Assembly (NCBI RefSeq): GCF_009909195.1
Contig: NZ_JAAAMU010000021.1
Span: forward strand, 50,760-114,759
Reading direction: 5' to 3'
DNA: 64,000 bases
Origin: Paenibacillus sacheonensis
GTDB taxonomy: Bacteria > Bacillota > Bacilli > Paenibacillales > Paenibacillaceae
Below are positions 51,324 to 61,080 of this stretch, in pieces. Within the stretch, counting starts at the first letter, position 1. Every line of letters begins with the position of its first letter. A program made the translations under genes and the position numbers. The notes under the pieces are model-generated. The model was not told the DNA's origin. It did no database searches and was given only the letters and a program-made list of their open reading frames with translations.

Positions 51324-53267
51324 ATGCACGTATTGACGGTTGATCATATTGCCAAGAGTTACGGCGAAAAGGTATTGTTTCAGGATGTGTCGTTCGGCGT
51401 GGAGACCGGCGACAAGATCGGCATCATCGGCGTCAACGGCACGGGGAAGTCGACGTTTCTTCAAGTAGTAGCCGGCATAGAGCCCCCGGATGCGGGGTCT
51501 ATCCTCGTGGCGGGGGGCACGACGGTGCGGATGCTGTCCCAGGATCCGCGCTTCGACCCCGAGGAGACGGTGTTGGAGCATGTGCTCGGCGGCGACTCCG
51601 CCCAGATGCAGGCGGTGCGCGCTTATACGGACGCACTCCGGCAGTTAGAGCTGAACCCGGGGGATGCGGCGCTGCAGGAACGTCTCGTCCGCGCCAACCA
51701 GCGGATGGACGAGCTGGATGCCTGGAGCATCGAGAGCGATGCCAAGATCGCGCTGACGAAGCTCGGCATTCTGAATTTCGACGCGAAGCTCGGCGTGCTG
51801 TCCGGCGGACAGCGCAAGCGCGCAGCGATGGCGGCGGCGCTGATCCAGCCGGCCGACGTGCTGCTGCTGGACGAACCGACGAACCATATCGACAACGAGT
51901 CCGTCGCATGGCTGGAGGGCATGCTGCAGAAGCGCAAGGGCGCGCTGCTCATGATTACGCATGACCGGTATTTCCTGGACCGCGTCACCAACCGGACGCT
52001 CGAGCTCGACAAGGGACGGGCTTACTTCTACTCGGCCAACTACAGCCGGTTCCTGGAGCTGAAGCTGGAGCGCGAGGAGCGGGAAGCGGCTTCCGAATCC
52101 AAGCGTCAAAACCTGCTGCGCAACGAGCTCGCCTGGATGCGCCGCGGCGCGCAGGCGCGCTCGACGAAGCAGCAGGCGCGCATTCAGCGGTTCGAGTCGC
52201 TCAGCGCGGCAGGGCCGGACAGAGCAGCCGGCAAGCTGGAGATGTCCGTCGCGTCGTCGCGTCTCGGGAAGAAGATTCTCGAGATCGAGGGGCTGCGCAA
52301 ATCGTTCGAGGGCCGCGACGTGATCGCGAATTTCAGCTATATCGCGGTGCCGGAGGACCGCGTCGGCATCGTCGGACGCAACGGCCTCGGCAAGTCGACG
52401 CTGCTAAAGCTGATCGCCGGCAAGCTCGCGCCCGATGCGGGCACCGTCGATCTCGGACCGACGGTCAAGCTCGGCGTGTTCTCGCAGGAGCGCGAGGAGA
52501 TGGACGAGACGCTCCGGGCCATCGATTATATCCGCGAAATCGCGGAACAGGTCATGACCGGCGACGGCTCGACGATTACCGCGGGACAGATGCTGGAACG
52601 TTTCCTGTTCCCGCCCGCGCAGCAATGGACGCCGATCGCGAAGCTCTCCGGCGGCGAGAAACGCCGACTGCAGCTGCTTCGCGTCCTGATGGAGGCGCCC
52701 AACGTGCTGCTGCTCGATGAGCCGACGAATGATCTCGATATTCTGACGTTGACGGTGCTGGAGGATTATTTGGACGATTTCCCGGGCGTCGTCTTCACGG
52801 TATCCCATGATCGGTACTTCCTGGATCGGACGGCGGAACGGATCTTCGCCTTCGAAGGCAATGGCGTCATCGAGCAGCATGTCGGCAATTTCACGGACTA
52901 TCAGGCCTATGCGGCGGCCCATGGCGTGCGTTCGTCGGCGGCTGGAGAAGGCGTCTCGGCTGATCGCAAAGCCGCGGCTCCGGCATCGACGGCGAAGGCC
53001 GAGGCTTCGCAGGAGCCGGCCAAGCCGACGAAGATGACGTACAACGAGCAGAAGGAATTCGATACGATCGATGCCGACATCGAGCGGGCGGAAACGGCGC
53101 TGCAGAAGGTGCAGGAGCGAATGGAGGCATCGGCCAGCGATTCCGGCCTGCTGCAGGAGCTGCTCGCGGAGCAGGCCCAGCTGGAGACGAAGCTGGAGGA
53201 GCTGATGGACCGCTGGGCGTATCTGAACGAGCTGGCGGAACAGATCGCGGCCAACAAGAAGAAGTAA
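51324..53267 (+). CDS. ABC-F family ATPase (Uup-like)
   Basis: The protein has 647 residues with two ABC domains and no membrane segment. Domain 1: Walker A GVNGTGKST, signature LSGGQRKR, Walker B LLLDEPTNHID. The linker (about 235-310) is helical. Domain 2: GRNGLGKST, LSGGEKRRLQ, LLLDEPTNDLD. A C-terminal Ala-rich stretch is followed by a coiled coil (about 575-645), as in Uup. ABC-F proteins act on ribosomes; Uup-like members handle general translation problems. GGGAG precedes the ATG. Confidence 0.93.
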   Translation: MHVLTVDHIAKSYGEKVLFQDVSFGVETGDKIGIIGVNGTGKSTFLQVVAGIEPPDAGSILVAGGTTVRMLSQDPRFDPEETVLEHVLGGDSAQMQAVRAYTDALRQLELNPGDAALQERLVRANQRMDELDAWSIESDAKIALTKLGILNFDAKLGVLSGGQRKRAAMAAALIQPADVLLLDEPTNHIDNESVAWLEGMLQKRKGALLMITHDRYFLDRVTNRTLELDKGRAYFYSANYSRFLELKLEREEREAASESKRQNLLRNELAWMRRGAQARSTKQQARIQRFESLSAAGPDRAAGKLEMSVASSRLGKKILEIEGLRKSFEGRDVIANFSYIAVPEDRVGIVGRNGLGKSTLLKLIAGKLAPDAGTVDLGPTVKLGVFSQEREEMDETLRAIDYIREIAEQVMTGDGSTITAGQMLERFLFPPAQQWTPIAKLSGGEKRRLQLLRVLMEAPNVLLLDEPTNDLDILTLTVLEDYLDDFPGVVFTVSHDRYFLDRTAERIFAFEGNGVIEQHVGNFTDYQAYAAAHGVRSSAAGEGVSADRKAAAPASTAKAEASQEPAKPTKMTYNEQKEFDTIDADIERAETALQKVQERMEASASDSGLLQELLAEQAQLETKLEELMDRWAYLNELAEQIAANKKK

Positions 53268-53358
53268 AGACAGTCGTAATAGCAGTCCTAATAGCTGAAA
53301 TTAGCTGAAATAGAAGCCGCGACTGAACGGAAATACAAAAGAAAATACAAGCGGAATG

Positions 53359-53400
53359 ACAAACGGAAAGGGCTGCCATCGGGCAGCCCTTTCCGTTTGT
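53359..53400. terminator. Bidirectional terminator between convergent genes
   Basis: A perfect 19-bp stem (ACAAACGGAAAGGGCTGCC on the left) with loop ATCG. TTTCCGTTTGT lies on the plus side and the same text on the minus side. It serves the ABC-F gene and the secreted protein gene. Confidence 0.9.
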
Positions 53401-53430
53401 CGATGCGGCATATACGCGCGCGGCAGGCGA

Positions 53431-56400
53431 TTATGGATAGACGATCGTCGCGCTGTAGTTCGTGGTGTCGTAGCTGTGCTCGCCGTTGCCGTCGAGGAGG
53501 AAGTAAAGCACGTCGCCCGCATTCACGGCCGTATTGAAATTAAACGCATAGCCCGTCGTGTTCGTGCCCGCGATGAACTGCCAGCCCGACGCCGGCCAGA
53601 CCTGCGTGCCGTTCTTCATGATTTTGACGTTGACGCCGTTGCCGTTCGCGGCGGTAGACGCTTTGGCCGCCGACCCGCTGACGTTGACGGTGCCGCTCGC
53701 AGGCGCCGTCCAGGCGCGGGCGGCCATCGCTGCGTTATTGGGATGCATCCAGCCCGCGGCGACGATCGCGTCGCTGCCGCTCCACCAATTGTTGGCGGCG
53801 CTCCATGTCATGTTGGAATACGTCGTTCCGTTGGCCGTGTATTTGTACGACCACTGGTTCGCGCCCTGCGTGCTGCCGAATCCCGCAACGGAATCGTACG
53901 AAGCCCCGCCGCCGTTCGTTATTCGTATATAGTCGATGTTCGCCGTGCCGCTTACCGTGAGCGGGTCGAGCCGGATCTGCTTGATCGTGCCGCTCCAGCC
54001 CGCGACCGTGCTCATGTCCACGACGTAGTCGACGTACCCGCTGTTCGGGGTGATCGTGAACGCCTTGGACTTGGGCTCGCTCCAACTGGTGTCCGACGTC
54101 GTCGTGAAATACACCTGGGCCGTCGTGCCGCCCGTGTTGTTCTTCATCCGAACGCGAACGTAGCGATTGACGGACGGATTCGTTATGGCTAAATTATCGG
54201 GCGAGTGAAGGAACGGATCCCCGCCGCTCGAGGTGACCGTGAGGTCGCCGCCGGCGACGCTGCCCGTGGCCTGGTTGACCATGGACCAGCCTTCCAGGTT
54301 CCCGCCGGTATTGAAATTCCAATTCTTGACGCTGACGTAGGCGATCGGCGTCGCCGACGCTTCCGCGGAAGGCTGGCTCTCCCCGCTCGCATTAACGGCG
54401 GTGACGACGTAGTAGTATGCCGTGCCGTTCGTAACGGCGGTGTCGGTATACGACGCGGAGGTCACGCTGCCCGCCGTCGATACGGTCGCGTACGGGCCGC
54501 CCGGCGCGGTCGCCCGTTTGACGTTGTAGCTCGCGGCGCCGCCGATCGGAGACCAGCTCAAGCTTGCTTGCCCGCTGCCGCCCGAGGCCGCGAGGTTCAT
54601 CGGCGCGGCCGGCAGGCCGGGCGCTTCGGTGTACACGTAGGCGAGGCGTCCGTCCGGCGCGGCGTCGCCGTTGACGTAGAAGTCCATGGCGTCGCCGTCC
54701 GTCTGCATGTTGTCCGACCATTTGAAGCGAAGCGTAATCGGCGTCGTCAGGCTCGAGAGGCCGAGCGCGCTGCGCGGAATCGCGAGGTGCAGCTCGCTGC
54801 CGCTCGCCTTGTAGCTGACGGTGCCAGCGGGCGTCCAGCTCCAGCCGCCGGTGCTCTGCTCCAGCGCCGCCGTCGTCGCCGTCGTGCCGGTGCGGTTTAC
54901 GATGTAGTCGAAACCGTTCCAGCCGTTCTTGGGATTGCCGTCCGCGTCGATCAGCAGCCGCATCCATTTGGCGCCGGTATACGCGGTGAGCGGATCCTTG
55001 GTTTTGGCGTAGAAGTATACGTTGCTGTTGTCGCGCGCCACCTTCATCGTATCCAGGTCGTTGCGCCCGGTGTTGTTCGTCAGCGTAAGCGTGCCCCAGC
55101 CGGGGTTGCTGCGCGCGACGGTATCGCCCGTATAATCCCGGTATTCCGGCGTGACGTTCGTCCACTGGCTGAAGTCCGTGTTGATCGTAATCGTCTTGCC
55201 CGCGCTTGGCGCCGGCTGGGCCGACATGCCCTTGAATTTGCGGATATAGCCGATCATCTGCAAATAATAATCGTCGCCGTACCCGCCGCTCATGGGCTCG
55301 ATATCACGGCTGAATTCCTGCGTCGCCAGATCGACGAACTGGATCGGCCGGCTCGCGTTGCCGGGCTGCCGCTGCGCGACCCATTCGTTCCAGCCGGTGA
55401 TGAACACGATCTGCGGATCCTGTGCGAGCGCGAAGTCCCACTGTTCCGCGATGTTGTACCCGTAATTGGTCGCGCCCGGCGTAAAGTCGTTCGCTCCGTT
55501 ATGGAAGCTGCGGCCCCAGTTGTTGCCGTAGCCGTACATCGGCGTGTCGCTCATGCTGATCGTCGAGGCATGCTGGGCGACGGAGACGTTGATGACTTCC
55601 TTCTCGCCGAGATTGTTATAGAAGACGCGCTGCGGCCGCTGGAATTCGATCCAAGGAAATCCGTTGGTCTTCTGGCCTTCGTTGGGCCATTGGTTCAACC
55701 GGAACGTGAAAAAGTTCTGGATCGTGGAGGAAACCTGCGTCGGATCGCCGATGATGAGCGGCTTGCCTTTCCAATTGAACCACAGGTTGGGGTAACGGTT
55801 CGGCGCGTAAACGTCGTTGTAGATCGAGGTGATGGTTGTTCCGGAGCTGGAGTTGGTGTAGAAAGCAATCTTCGGTACCTTGAAGCCTTTGGCCTGCTGC
55901 TCGTCGAGAATCTGGAACAGCTTATCGTATACCGTCTTGTACGTGAACGCGTTGGTCGCATCGAATACGAGGAAGTCGATCCCGGCATCCGTCAACAGCT
56001 GCACGTGCTTGCGCAGCACCCAGGCGTCGTCGGACAAATAGTAGTCGTAGAGCGGTTTGCCCCAGAAATGCCAGCCCTGCTCCGGACCCCACGGCGGCAT
56101 GCTGGCGCTGGCGGCGGCGTTCGGATTATTCGCGAGAATGCTCGTGATATCGAAGGGACCGCTCGTGCCGTGCGTGCCCATCCATAAGAAATAAAAGATG
56201 CCGACGTATTTGCCGCTCGTCTCCGCGCGCACTTGACCGTCGCGCGGCAGTTCGCGGCCGAGCGCGTCGGCGCCGGCCAGGTTGCCGTTCGCGACAGGCG
56301 TGGCTCCCGCAAGCGTGGGCCCGCCCGGAAAGCCCTGCGGCAGCAGGCCGACGATCAAGGACAGCGCAAGCATGAGCATGAGCGAGGACGGAATCAGCGG

Positions 56401-56433
56401 CCGCCGCCAAACGATGAATCGGAAGATGTTCAT
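53431..56433 (-). CDS. Secreted multidomain carbohydrate-active protein (GH99/GH71-like catalytic region, FN3, galactose-binding-like modules)
   Basis: The protein has 1000 residues. A signal peptide (to about 45) is followed by a ~350-residue domain with VGIFYFLWMGTHGTSGPFDI, PPWGPEQGWHFWGKPLYDYY, GIDFLVFDATNAFTYKTVYD and FITGWNEW, a pattern of GH99/GH71-type or WbsX-like glycosidases acting on mannose-type glycans. Then a CBM9-like beta-sandwich (about 410-600), one FN3 domain (about 610-700), and two jelly-roll domains to the C-terminus. The start follows AAAAGGAGG. A cre site upstream implies carbon catabolite control. Substrate unproven. Confidence 0.8.
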   Translation of the reverse strand: MNIFRFIVWRRPLIPSSLMLMLALSLIVGLLPQGFPGGPTLAGATPVANGNLAGADALGRELPRDGQVRAETSGKYVGIFYFLWMGTHGTSGPFDITSILANNPNAAASASMPPWGPEQGWHFWGKPLYDYYLSDDAWVLRKHVQLLTDAGIDFLVFDATNAFTYKTVYDKLFQILDEQQAKGFKVPKIAFYTNSSSGTTITSIYNDVYAPNRYPNLWFNWKGKPLIIGDPTQVSSTIQNFFTFRLNQWPNEGQKTNGFPWIEFQRPQRVFYNNLGEKEVINVSVAQHASTISMSDTPMYGYGNNWGRSFHNGANDFTPGATNYGYNIAEQWDFALAQDPQIVFITGWNEWVAQRQPGNASRPIQFVDLATQEFSRDIEPMSGGYGDDYYLQMIGYIRKFKGMSAQPAPSAGKTITINTDFSQWTNVTPEYRDYTGDTVARSNPGWGTLTLTNNTGRNDLDTMKVARDNSNVYFYAKTKDPLTAYTGAKWMRLLIDADGNPKNGWNGFDYIVNRTGTTATTAALEQSTGGWSWTPAGTVSYKASGSELHLAIPRSALGLSSLTTPITLRFKWSDNMQTDGDAMDFYVNGDAAPDGRLAYVYTEAPGLPAAPMNLAASGGSGQASLSWSPIGGAASYNVKRATAPGGPYATVSTAGSVTSASYTDTAVTNGTAYYYVVTAVNASGESQPSAEASATPIAYVSVKNWNFNTGGNLEGWSMVNQATGSVAGGDLTVTSSGGDPFLHSPDNLAITNPSVNRYVRVRMKNNTGGTTAQVYFTTTSDTSWSEPKSKAFTITPNSGYVDYVVDMSTVAGWSGTIKQIRLDPLTVSGTANIDYIRITNGGGASYDSVAGFGSTQGANQWSYKYTANGTTYSNMTWSAANNWWSGSDAIVAAGWMHPNNAAMAARAWTAPASGTVNVSGSAAKASTAANGNGVNVKIMKNGTQVWPASGWQFIAGTNTTGYAFNFNTAVNAGDVLYFLLDGNGEHSYDTTNYSATIVYP

Positions 56434-56532
56434 TACGTTTTCCTCCTTTTAAGATAGGTTGTAATCAAGGAAATGCAAGGCAAGAAAGAATTCGTTAATC
56501 GGGGTTGTCGCGTCACCGCCTTCGTTTTACAA

Positions 56533-56547
56533 AGTAAGCGTTTACAT
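56533..56547 (-). promoter_or_regulatory. cre (CcpA) site upstream of the secreted protein gene
   Basis: On the minus strand ATGTAAACGCTTACT matches WTGNAANCGNWNNCW at every fixed position. It lies 100 bases before the start codon. Confidence 0.7.
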
Positions 56548-56682
56548 AACTGATTTTAACAGTACGCGCCGACGTTCCGCAAGCTCGAAAATCGGGCGAG
56601 CAAGAGCGCATGTCGGCGCGGGAGAGAATCCGCAGGTCGGGTCATGCAGGGCGTCGCGGGGCCGGGGCGCCTACCGGATCGG

Positions 56683-58146
56683 TCATGCCGATTCGGCCGG
56701 TGTCCGGCGCGCTGGCTCGACGGGTATCGCGGTCGTGCTCTCTCCGGGCAGCTCTGCCGGCTGTACATCCTCGAGATGCGCCGGTTGCGTATCCCGCGCG
56801 ATGGCCCGATCCAGCAGTTTGCGCTTCCGCCAGCGGAAGAAGACGAGGATGCCGCGCACGTATTCGTCGGTTATCATGCAGCAGTAGATCGCCACGAGTC
56901 CCCAGCCCAGATGGAGGCCGAACCAATATGACATGCCTGCCGCCACGCCCCACATGGAGAACAGGGCGATGATCATCGGATAGCGCGTGTCGCCGACTGC
57001 ATTGAGGCCGGCGTTGAACGCCATGTTCAGCATTTTTCCCGGCTGCAGGAGCATGTTCAGGGCGAGCAGCGCGATGCCCATGCGGATGATCTCGGGATCC
57101 TCGGTGAAGAAGCCGAGGAAGGTTCTTCCCAGCAGGACGAGCAGTCCCGCATTGACGGTTACGATGGCCAGCCCGATGAACAGCGCCTTGTATGCGCTGG
57201 CGTAGGCTTCCTTCCACTTCTTCGCGCCGAAGAGATGGGCAATCTGAATCTGAACGCCCATGGCGATGGCATAGCCGAGCATGAAGCAGAACGATTCCAG
57301 CGTGTTCATGTACGTCCGGGCAGCAAGCTCTTTGGCGCCAAGAATAGCCAGGAACATGAAGATGACCATCTGCGAAAGCATCCAGCAGGACGAGCTGACG
57401 CCGAGCGGCCAGCCGATGCGAAGCACCTCCTTGAAGAGCCTGCGGCTGCGCAGCTTGAGATCCGCGAAGCCGATTCTGCGCTCGAAAGCATGGATGAACA
57501 TGTAGGCGAGAACGAGCATCGTGATTACGCGGCAGGAGAACGTCGAGATCGCGACGCCCTTCAAGCCCAACTGCGGGAAGCCGAAGGCTCCGAATATGAA
57601 ACCGTAGTTCAGCAGCACATGCAGCATATTGATGCCCACCGCCGTCAGCATCGGTCCGCGCGTGTTGCCCGTATTGCGGATGACCGTACTGAACGCGGCT
57701 GCCAAGGCAAACGGCGCGATCCCGCAGCCCGCAATGGACATATACGTCCGTCCGAGAGGAAGAAGTTCTTCCGGCATCTGGATGATTCGTGCGATTTGGT
57801 CCGGGAACAGGAAGAGAACGGCGCTGATAACAAGCCCGATGCAGATGGCGAATTTCGCCGCGATGATGCTGATCGTGCGGGCCTCCTCGGGCTTGCGCGA
57901 GCCCAGCTTCTGCGCGACGAGGATGCCGGCGCCGCCCGTGATCGTCACGAACAGCGTGTTCACCCCGTTGAAGAGCTGATTGGACAGTCCCACGACCGCG
58001 ACGGCGTCATCGGATACGCGGCTCACCATGAGCGTATCCACGGTGCCGAGCAGCGTGGCGAGAAAGAGTTCGATGAAGATCGGCCATGACAATGACCATA
58101 GTGAGTACGATTGAAATGCGGTTTTATCGTTCGCGGATGCGCCCAT
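56683..58146 (-). CDS. MATE-family efflux transporter
   Basis: The protein has 487 residues with 12 membrane helices in two similar halves. FIELFLATLLGTVDTLMVSRVSDDAVAVVGLSNQL is the MATE N-terminal signature, repeated in weaker form in the second half (MVIFMFLAILGAKELAARTY). The C-terminal ~50 residues are hydrophilic and probably disordered. It exports organic cations by Na+ or H+ exchange; the real substrate is unknown. It is divergent from an AraC-type gene that may regulate it. Confidence 0.92.
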   Translation of the reverse strand: MGASANDKTAFQSYSLWSLSWPIFIELFLATLLGTVDTLMVSRVSDDAVAVVGLSNQLFNGVNTLFVTITGGAGILVAQKLGSRKPEEARTISIIAAKFAICIGLVISAVLFLFPDQIARIIQMPEELLPLGRTYMSIAGCGIAPFALAAAFSTVIRNTGNTRGPMLTAVGINMLHVLLNYGFIFGAFGFPQLGLKGVAISTFSCRVITMLVLAYMFIHAFERRIGFADLKLRSRRLFKEVLRIGWPLGVSSSCWMLSQMVIFMFLAILGAKELAARTYMNTLESFCFMLGYAIAMGVQIQIAHLFGAKKWKEAYASAYKALFIGLAIVTVNAGLLVLLGRTFLGFFTEDPEIIRMGIALLALNMLLQPGKMLNMAFNAGLNAVGDTRYPMIIALFSMWGVAAGMSYWFGLHLGWGLVAIYCCMITDEYVRGILVFFRWRKRKLLDRAIARDTQPAHLEDVQPAELPGESTTAIPVEPARRTPAESA

Positions 58147-58345
58147 CTCGACTGTCTGCCTCCTAGCTGCCTAATCGCGCGGCACGCTTCATGCGTTCGC
58201 GCGGGACGCGGCATGCGCCCTCGTTTCACTTTCAAATTATAGATGGTATACTGAACGCAATGTATGAGGGTATCAACCGAAACTTTCAAATTTGAAACCT
58301 CCGTGCCTCGGTGGAACGGGAGTCGCGGCAAAGGAAGGTCTTTCG

Positions 58346-59233
58346 ATGAACAGACTTCAATTCACGGTCCCCCCGCTGCCGCATTACATGCTTTGCGGGC
58401 TGTCGTCGTACGGACCCGGAGGGCGGCATGTCAGCCGCCGGAACGTCGGGGTGTTCGACCTGCTGGTCGTTCGGGAGGGTTGTCTCTATGTGGGGGAGGA
58501 GGAGCAGACCTACGAGATCGGGGAGGGCTGCGCGCTTATTCTCCGGCCGGACAGCCATCACTACGGTACCAAAGGCTGCGACGTCCATACGTCCTATTAC
58601 TGGCTGCACTTTCAGACGACGGGAAGCTGGACTCTGACGGATGACGAGCTGCCTCGCTCCGGGCCGGAGCCGTACGACGAGAAGCGCATGCAAGCGTTGT
58701 GGTCCTATGCGACCCATACGTTTCAGATTCAGGTTCCCCAATTCGTCCGGCTGCTTCATCCGGGCAAGGTCGACGAGCTGATCGACCAGCTCATACAGCT
58801 GAACCACAGCTTCTATTCCGGCAGCGCCAAGTGGAATCAGCAGGCGCTCTTCCAGGAGGTGCTGCGCCAGCTGTCGGCTTCGATGGCGCCGGCAGAATCT
58901 GCGCCGGCGGCGGCTTGCGCGGATCAGGCGGCCGCGTATATGCGGAAGCATTACCGGGAGTCGATCACCGCGCAGGAGCTGGGCGAGCGATTGAATTTTC
59001 ATCCTGTCTATATCGCCCGCTGCATGCAGCGCTATTACGGCTGCGCGCCGATGGAGTATCTGATGCACCATCGGATCGAGCAGGCGAAGCTGCTGCTGCT
59101 TCAGACGGATCATACGATCGCCCGAATCGCGGAAGAGGTGGGCTTCAATCAGGCGGCTTATTTCACTTCCTGCTTCACCAAGGCGGAAGGAATCTCCCCG
59201 CGTAAATACCGGCAGCGGTTCTCGTACGGTTGA
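58346..59233 (+). CDS. AraC-family transcriptional regulator (AraC-type arm domain)
   Basis: The protein has 295 residues. The N-terminal cupin-like domain (LLVVREGCLYVGEEEQTYEIGEG, ALILRPDSHHYG) matches AraC_binding. The DNA-binding part has ITAQELGERLNFHPVYIARCMQRYYGC and IARIAEEVGFNQAAYFTSCFTKAEGISPRKYRQ. ATG 58346 is placed by AGGAAGG. Divergent from the MATE gene. Ligand unknown. Confidence 0.9.
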   Translation: MNRLQFTVPPLPHYMLCGLSSYGPGGRHVSRRNVGVFDLLVVREGCLYVGEEEQTYEIGEGCALILRPDSHHYGTKGCDVHTSYYWLHFQTTGSWTLTDDELPRSGPEPYDEKRMQALWSYATHTFQIQVPQFVRLLHPGKVDELIDQLIQLNHSFYSGSAKWNQQALFQEVLRQLSASMAPAESAPAAACADQAAAYMRKHYRESITAQELGERLNFHPVYIARCMQRYYGCAPMEYLMHHRIEQAKLLLLQTDHTIARIAEEVGFNQAAYFTSCFTKAEGISPRKYRQRFSYG

Positions 59234-59272
59234 GCGCCAGTCCATACCATATCAATTCGGCAGGTGATGAAT

Positions 59273-60088
59273 ATGAAAGATGACGTCTATTTGTATAATC
59301 ACGCGCGTTGGGAAGCGCTGGCGCAGGCGAATGCCTTGTTCACGCGACCGAGATTGGATCTGGACCGCGAGTCGGCTCGGGATTATTTGGCGTTGGATCG
59401 GCTAGGAATAGCTGGAGAGTTAACGGGGAAAAAGGTTCTTTGTTTGGCAAGCGGCGGCGGGCAGCAGTCCGCTGCATTCGGGTTGTTGGGGGCCGTCGTA
59501 ACCGTGTTCGATATTTCTGCTTCCCAATTGGAACGAGATCGGGCTGCCGCGGAGCATTATGGATATGAAGCGAGCTTAGTTCAAGGCGACATGCGCGATT
59601 TATCCTGCTTCGACAACGATTCGTTCGATATCGTCTGGCATCCCTATTCCCTTACTTTCGTACCGGATGCGCGCGACGTATTTCGGGAAGTATCCCGGAT
59701 CGTCAAAACGGGCGGGATCTACCACCTCATGTGCGCGAACCCGTTCTTCGCCGGATTAACGCACCAGGCTTGGAATGGAGAAGGGTACCTGCTGAATCTC
59801 CCTTATGAAGACGGAACGATAACGTCCTATCCCGATCAAGAGTGGGTATATGACCAGTCCCGGGCCAAGATTCAAGAGCCGGTCGAGTACAGGCAGACCT
59901 TGAGCCGGATCATGAATGGATTGATACGGGAAGGATTTATTCTAACCTATATCGATGAAATCAAAGGCAATGATCCCGAGGCGTTACCGGGCAGCTGGGG
60001 TCATTTTACCGATGTCGCGCCGCCATGGCTGGAGTACACCTGGCTCTATCTTCCGAATGTTCTGAAGAACGCGGGGACGGCGGGATAG
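59273..60088 (+). CDS. Class I SAM-dependent methyltransferase
   Basis: The protein has 271 residues. Motif I reads VLCLASGGGQQSAAFGLLGA and motif II VFDISASQLERDR; DSFDIVWHPYSLTFVPDARDVFREVSRIVKTGG is the post-motif region. The Methyltransf_11 fold occupies about 45-160, and the rest is a variable acceptor region. ATG 59273 is chosen after AGGTGA. Codon use looks less GC-rich than the neighbours. Acceptor unknown. Confidence 0.88.
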   Translation: MKDDVYLYNHARWEALAQANALFTRPRLDLDRESARDYLALDRLGIAGELTGKKVLCLASGGGQQSAAFGLLGAVVTVFDISASQLERDRAAAEHYGYEASLVQGDMRDLSCFDNDSFDIVWHPYSLTFVPDARDVFREVSRIVKTGGIYHLMCANPFFAGLTHQAWNGEGYLLNLPYEDGTITSYPDQEWVYDQSRAKIQEPVEYRQTLSRIMNGLIREGFILTYIDEIKGNDPEALPGSWGHFTDVAPPWLEYTWLYLPNVLKNAGTAG

Positions 60089-60147
60089 GGTATCCACTGC
60101 GAACATACCGATCGTGAGCGAAAGTCATGGCAAAGCCGGGACAAACA

Positions 60148-60179
60148 GAAGACCTTGAGGATGATTCCTCAAGGTCTTC
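60148..60179. terminator. Bidirectional terminator between methyltransferase and dps genes
   Basis: GAAGACCTTGAGG and CCTCAAGGTCTTC form a perfect 13-bp stem. T-richness on both sides is modest. Confidence 0.75.
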
Positions 60180-60222
60180 GATAAGTTTATTCCGTTCGTC
60201 GCAAGCGCTCAAGAAGCGATCC

Positions 60223-60666
60223 TTATTTCCCGTTGAACGCTTTGAGCATCCACGTATGCTTCTCGATCGATTTATGAATGGCCAGCAGCAGGTCGCCCGT
60301 CGTTTCGTCTCCGGCTTCTTCCGCGGCTTCCATGCCTTCCTTTAGCTCGGCAGCGACATTCGTGAAGTCCTCGATCAAGGTTTCCACCATTTGCGGAGCG
60401 GTTTCCTTGCCCGTTGCTTCTTTGACGCTGGAATATTCCAAATGCTCGGCCATCGTGGCATAAGGAGCGCCGCCGATCGTCAGCAAACGCTCGGCGATGT
60501 CGTCGACATGCAGCGTCGCTTCTTCGTAGAGCTCTTGGAATTTCACGTGGAGCGTGAAGAATTGGCTGCCTTTCACATACCAGTGATAGTTGTGAAGCTT
60601 CACGTAAAGTACGCTCCACGTTGAGATTTGTTTGTTCAGAACGGTTTGTAGTTTTTTGGTCGGCAT
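60223..60666 (-). CDS. dps: Dps/MrgA-family ferritin-like protein
   Basis: The protein has 147 residues. [42 protein letters not shown] contains the ferroxidase His and Asp residues shared between subunits of the dodecamer, which oxidises Fe2+ with peroxide and protects DNA. ATG 60666 follows AAAGGGAG. A PerR-type box lies far upstream (60986). The 320-base leader in between holds no clear gene. Confidence 0.93.
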   Translation of the reverse strand: MPTKKLQTVLNKQISTWSVLYVKLHNYHWYVKGSQFFTLHVKFQELYEEATLHVDDIAERLLTIGGAPYATMAEHLEYSSVKEATGKETAPQMVETLIEDFTNVAAELKEGMEAAEEAGDETTGDLLLAIHKSIEKHTWMLKAFNGK

Positions 60667-61080
60667 GATCGACAACTCCCTTTTAATAAGATAGATTACT
60701 TACGCTTTCGGCGTCTGCTTTCGTCTCGGCCGATATTGGCTTGTTCGCCAGGGATACCCATCTATTTTGCCGAAGCGAGCGCCGAAATAACCACGGCATT
60801 TGAAGCTGGCGCTCCCGGCAGCCTAATCGGACGTCCGGCAAGCAGGCGGACCGTACCCGGCACAAGCAAAGACGGCCGTTAGCCCGAAGAACCCCAACCT
60901 ACGAGTATCATTTCCATAGGCGGTTTCCCTTCCTTTCATTAAACAAGCTGATTGGACTTGAAACTAATTAATAACAACTACTAAATTAAAATTATTATAA
61001 ATAAGCTCCAATGTCAAGCGGCATTGCTTGTATTCTTTTGTCATGTTACGGTAGCATCATTAGGATGGAGGCGCGCGGGA
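60667..61080. other. Long intergenic region between dps and the NAD(P)-binding gene
   Basis: The right half is AT-rich (60955-61010), holds a PerR-like box and probably the promoters of both divergent genes. On the minus strand a 12-codon frame (MEMILVGWGSSG, 60916-60878) follows AAGGAAGG; its reality is doubtful. A 60-residue minus frame at 60683-60865 lacks a ribosome binding site. No known RNA motif seen. Confidence 0.5.
60986..61000. promoter_or_regulatory. PerR-box-like palindrome
   Basis: TTAAAATTATTATAA matches the PerR consensus TTATAATNATTATAA at 14 of 15 positions. Linked to dps, whose B. subtilis relative mrgA is a PerR target, though the distance to the start codon is unusually long. 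Confidence 0.55.

Noticed and set aside
53356..56187. Long plus-strand frames opposite the secreted protein gene
   Set aside because: Arg/Ala-rich translations, no domains, and perfect overlap with a well-supported minus-strand gene: high-GC shadow frames.
60683..60865. 60-codon minus frame upstream of dps
   Set aside because: GTG start without a Shine-Dalgarno sequence, and atypical composition.
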